Shown here: in pieces, positions 63,869-64,000 of the stretch
Position numbering within the stretch: position 1 is the stretch's first letter
How the letters are laid out: each line of letters opens with the position of its first letter
Assembly: GCF_007004665.1 (NCBI RefSeq)
Contig: NZ_ML660060.1
Span: forward strand, 62,001-126,000
Reading direction: 5' to 3'
Origin: Denitrobaculum tricleocarpae
Lineage (GTDB): Bacteria; Pseudomonadota; Alphaproteobacteria; Kiloniellales; Kiloniellaceae
Length of the DNA stretch: 64,000 nt
The notes under the pieces: generated by a model
Told to the model about the DNA's origin: nothing
Database searches by the model: none
The model's input: only the letters and a program-made list of their open reading frames with translations
Position numbers and translations under genes: made by a program

Positions 63869-63898
63869 GGTCAGAGCTCCTTGAGCTTTGCAGTTTGA

Positions 63899-64000
63899 CT
63901 ACCAGCTCGGCATAAGTTCAACACCCAGCCCGGTCATCTCGCTCTTGGCGGCGGCCAGAGAACCCTCCAGATCGATCGCCCGGCAGGCGGATTCGATCAC
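63899..64000 (-). CDS. C-terminal end of an unidentified protein (partial)
   Basis: Open at the right window edge; 33 codons ending in TAG. The visible tail reads CRAIDLEGSLAAAKSEMTG and ends LGVELMPSW. No family could be assigned. It ends 30 bases before the antitoxin gene and is probably co-transcribed with it. Confidence 0.4.
   Translation of the reverse strand: MIESACRAIDLEGSLAAAKSEMTGLGVELMPSW

Overview
The window is a dense, GC-rich chromosomal stretch built almost entirely of catabolic operons and their ABC importers. Gene content and style suggest an alphaproteobacterium, possibly a free-living or marine Rhodospirillales-like heterotroph. The pointers are a TetR/PaaX-controlled paa cluster, a CoA-dependent 2-aminobenzoate cluster, several peptide and amino-acid importers and an AcoR/sigma-54 acetoin system. 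The lineage is an inference; no rRNA or tRNA gene is present to settle it.

Layout. 1-4784: tail of an FAD amine oxidase, then a PotD-A-B-C type importer. 4820-5407: a cupin resembling DMSP lyases. 5419-17365: phenylacetate degradation (paaN divergent from paaG-I-K-tetR-paaX, then paaABCDE, a phospholipase D-fold gene and paaY). 17426-22982: a five-gene Dpp/Opp importer on the minus strand, divergent from an amidohydrolase plus a CobW/G3E GTPase (23310-25937). 26039-38707: an operon for aerobic CoA-dependent 2-aminobenzoate (anthranilate) breakdown, containing a fused monooxygenase/reductase, SDR, MarR, crotonase, acyl-CoA dehydrogenase, CoA ligase, Liv-type importer, thioesterase and RidA. 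38709-49960: a minus-strand operon with a second Dpp importer, two M20 peptidases, an amidase and a gamma-glutamyltransferase, facing an IclR regulator (50258-51100). 51248-57974: mixed genes (DUF1992, a tandem-LCCL secreted protein, a 2H phosphoesterase, agmatinase, two head-to-head serine proteases and an unknown protein with an internal duplication). 57999-63625: acoC, acoB and acoA divergent from acoR. 63632-64000: a Phd-type antitoxin and the end of an unidentified gene.

The genes fit an organism that imports small nitrogenous or aromatic compounds and peptides, activates aromatics as CoA thioesters and feeds them to central metabolism. The phenylacetate set is incomplete here: paaF, paaH, paaJ and a MaoC-type ring hydrolase are not in the window.

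The most notable non-coding signals are: two 115-bp copies of a MITE-like repeat, with compensatory changes in an internal palindrome, one in the paaA leader and one after the phospholipase D gene; a perfect 29-bp hairpin followed by two 31-bp direct repeats between acoA and acoB; a consensus sigma-54 promoter before acoA; a candidate PaaR operator before paaG; and stem-loops between binding-protein and permease genes of two importers. The most notable coding oddities are the duplicated unknown protein with a Fur-box-like site upstream, the bacterial tandem-LCCL protein, and the peptide-importer/GGT/M20/amidase operon.
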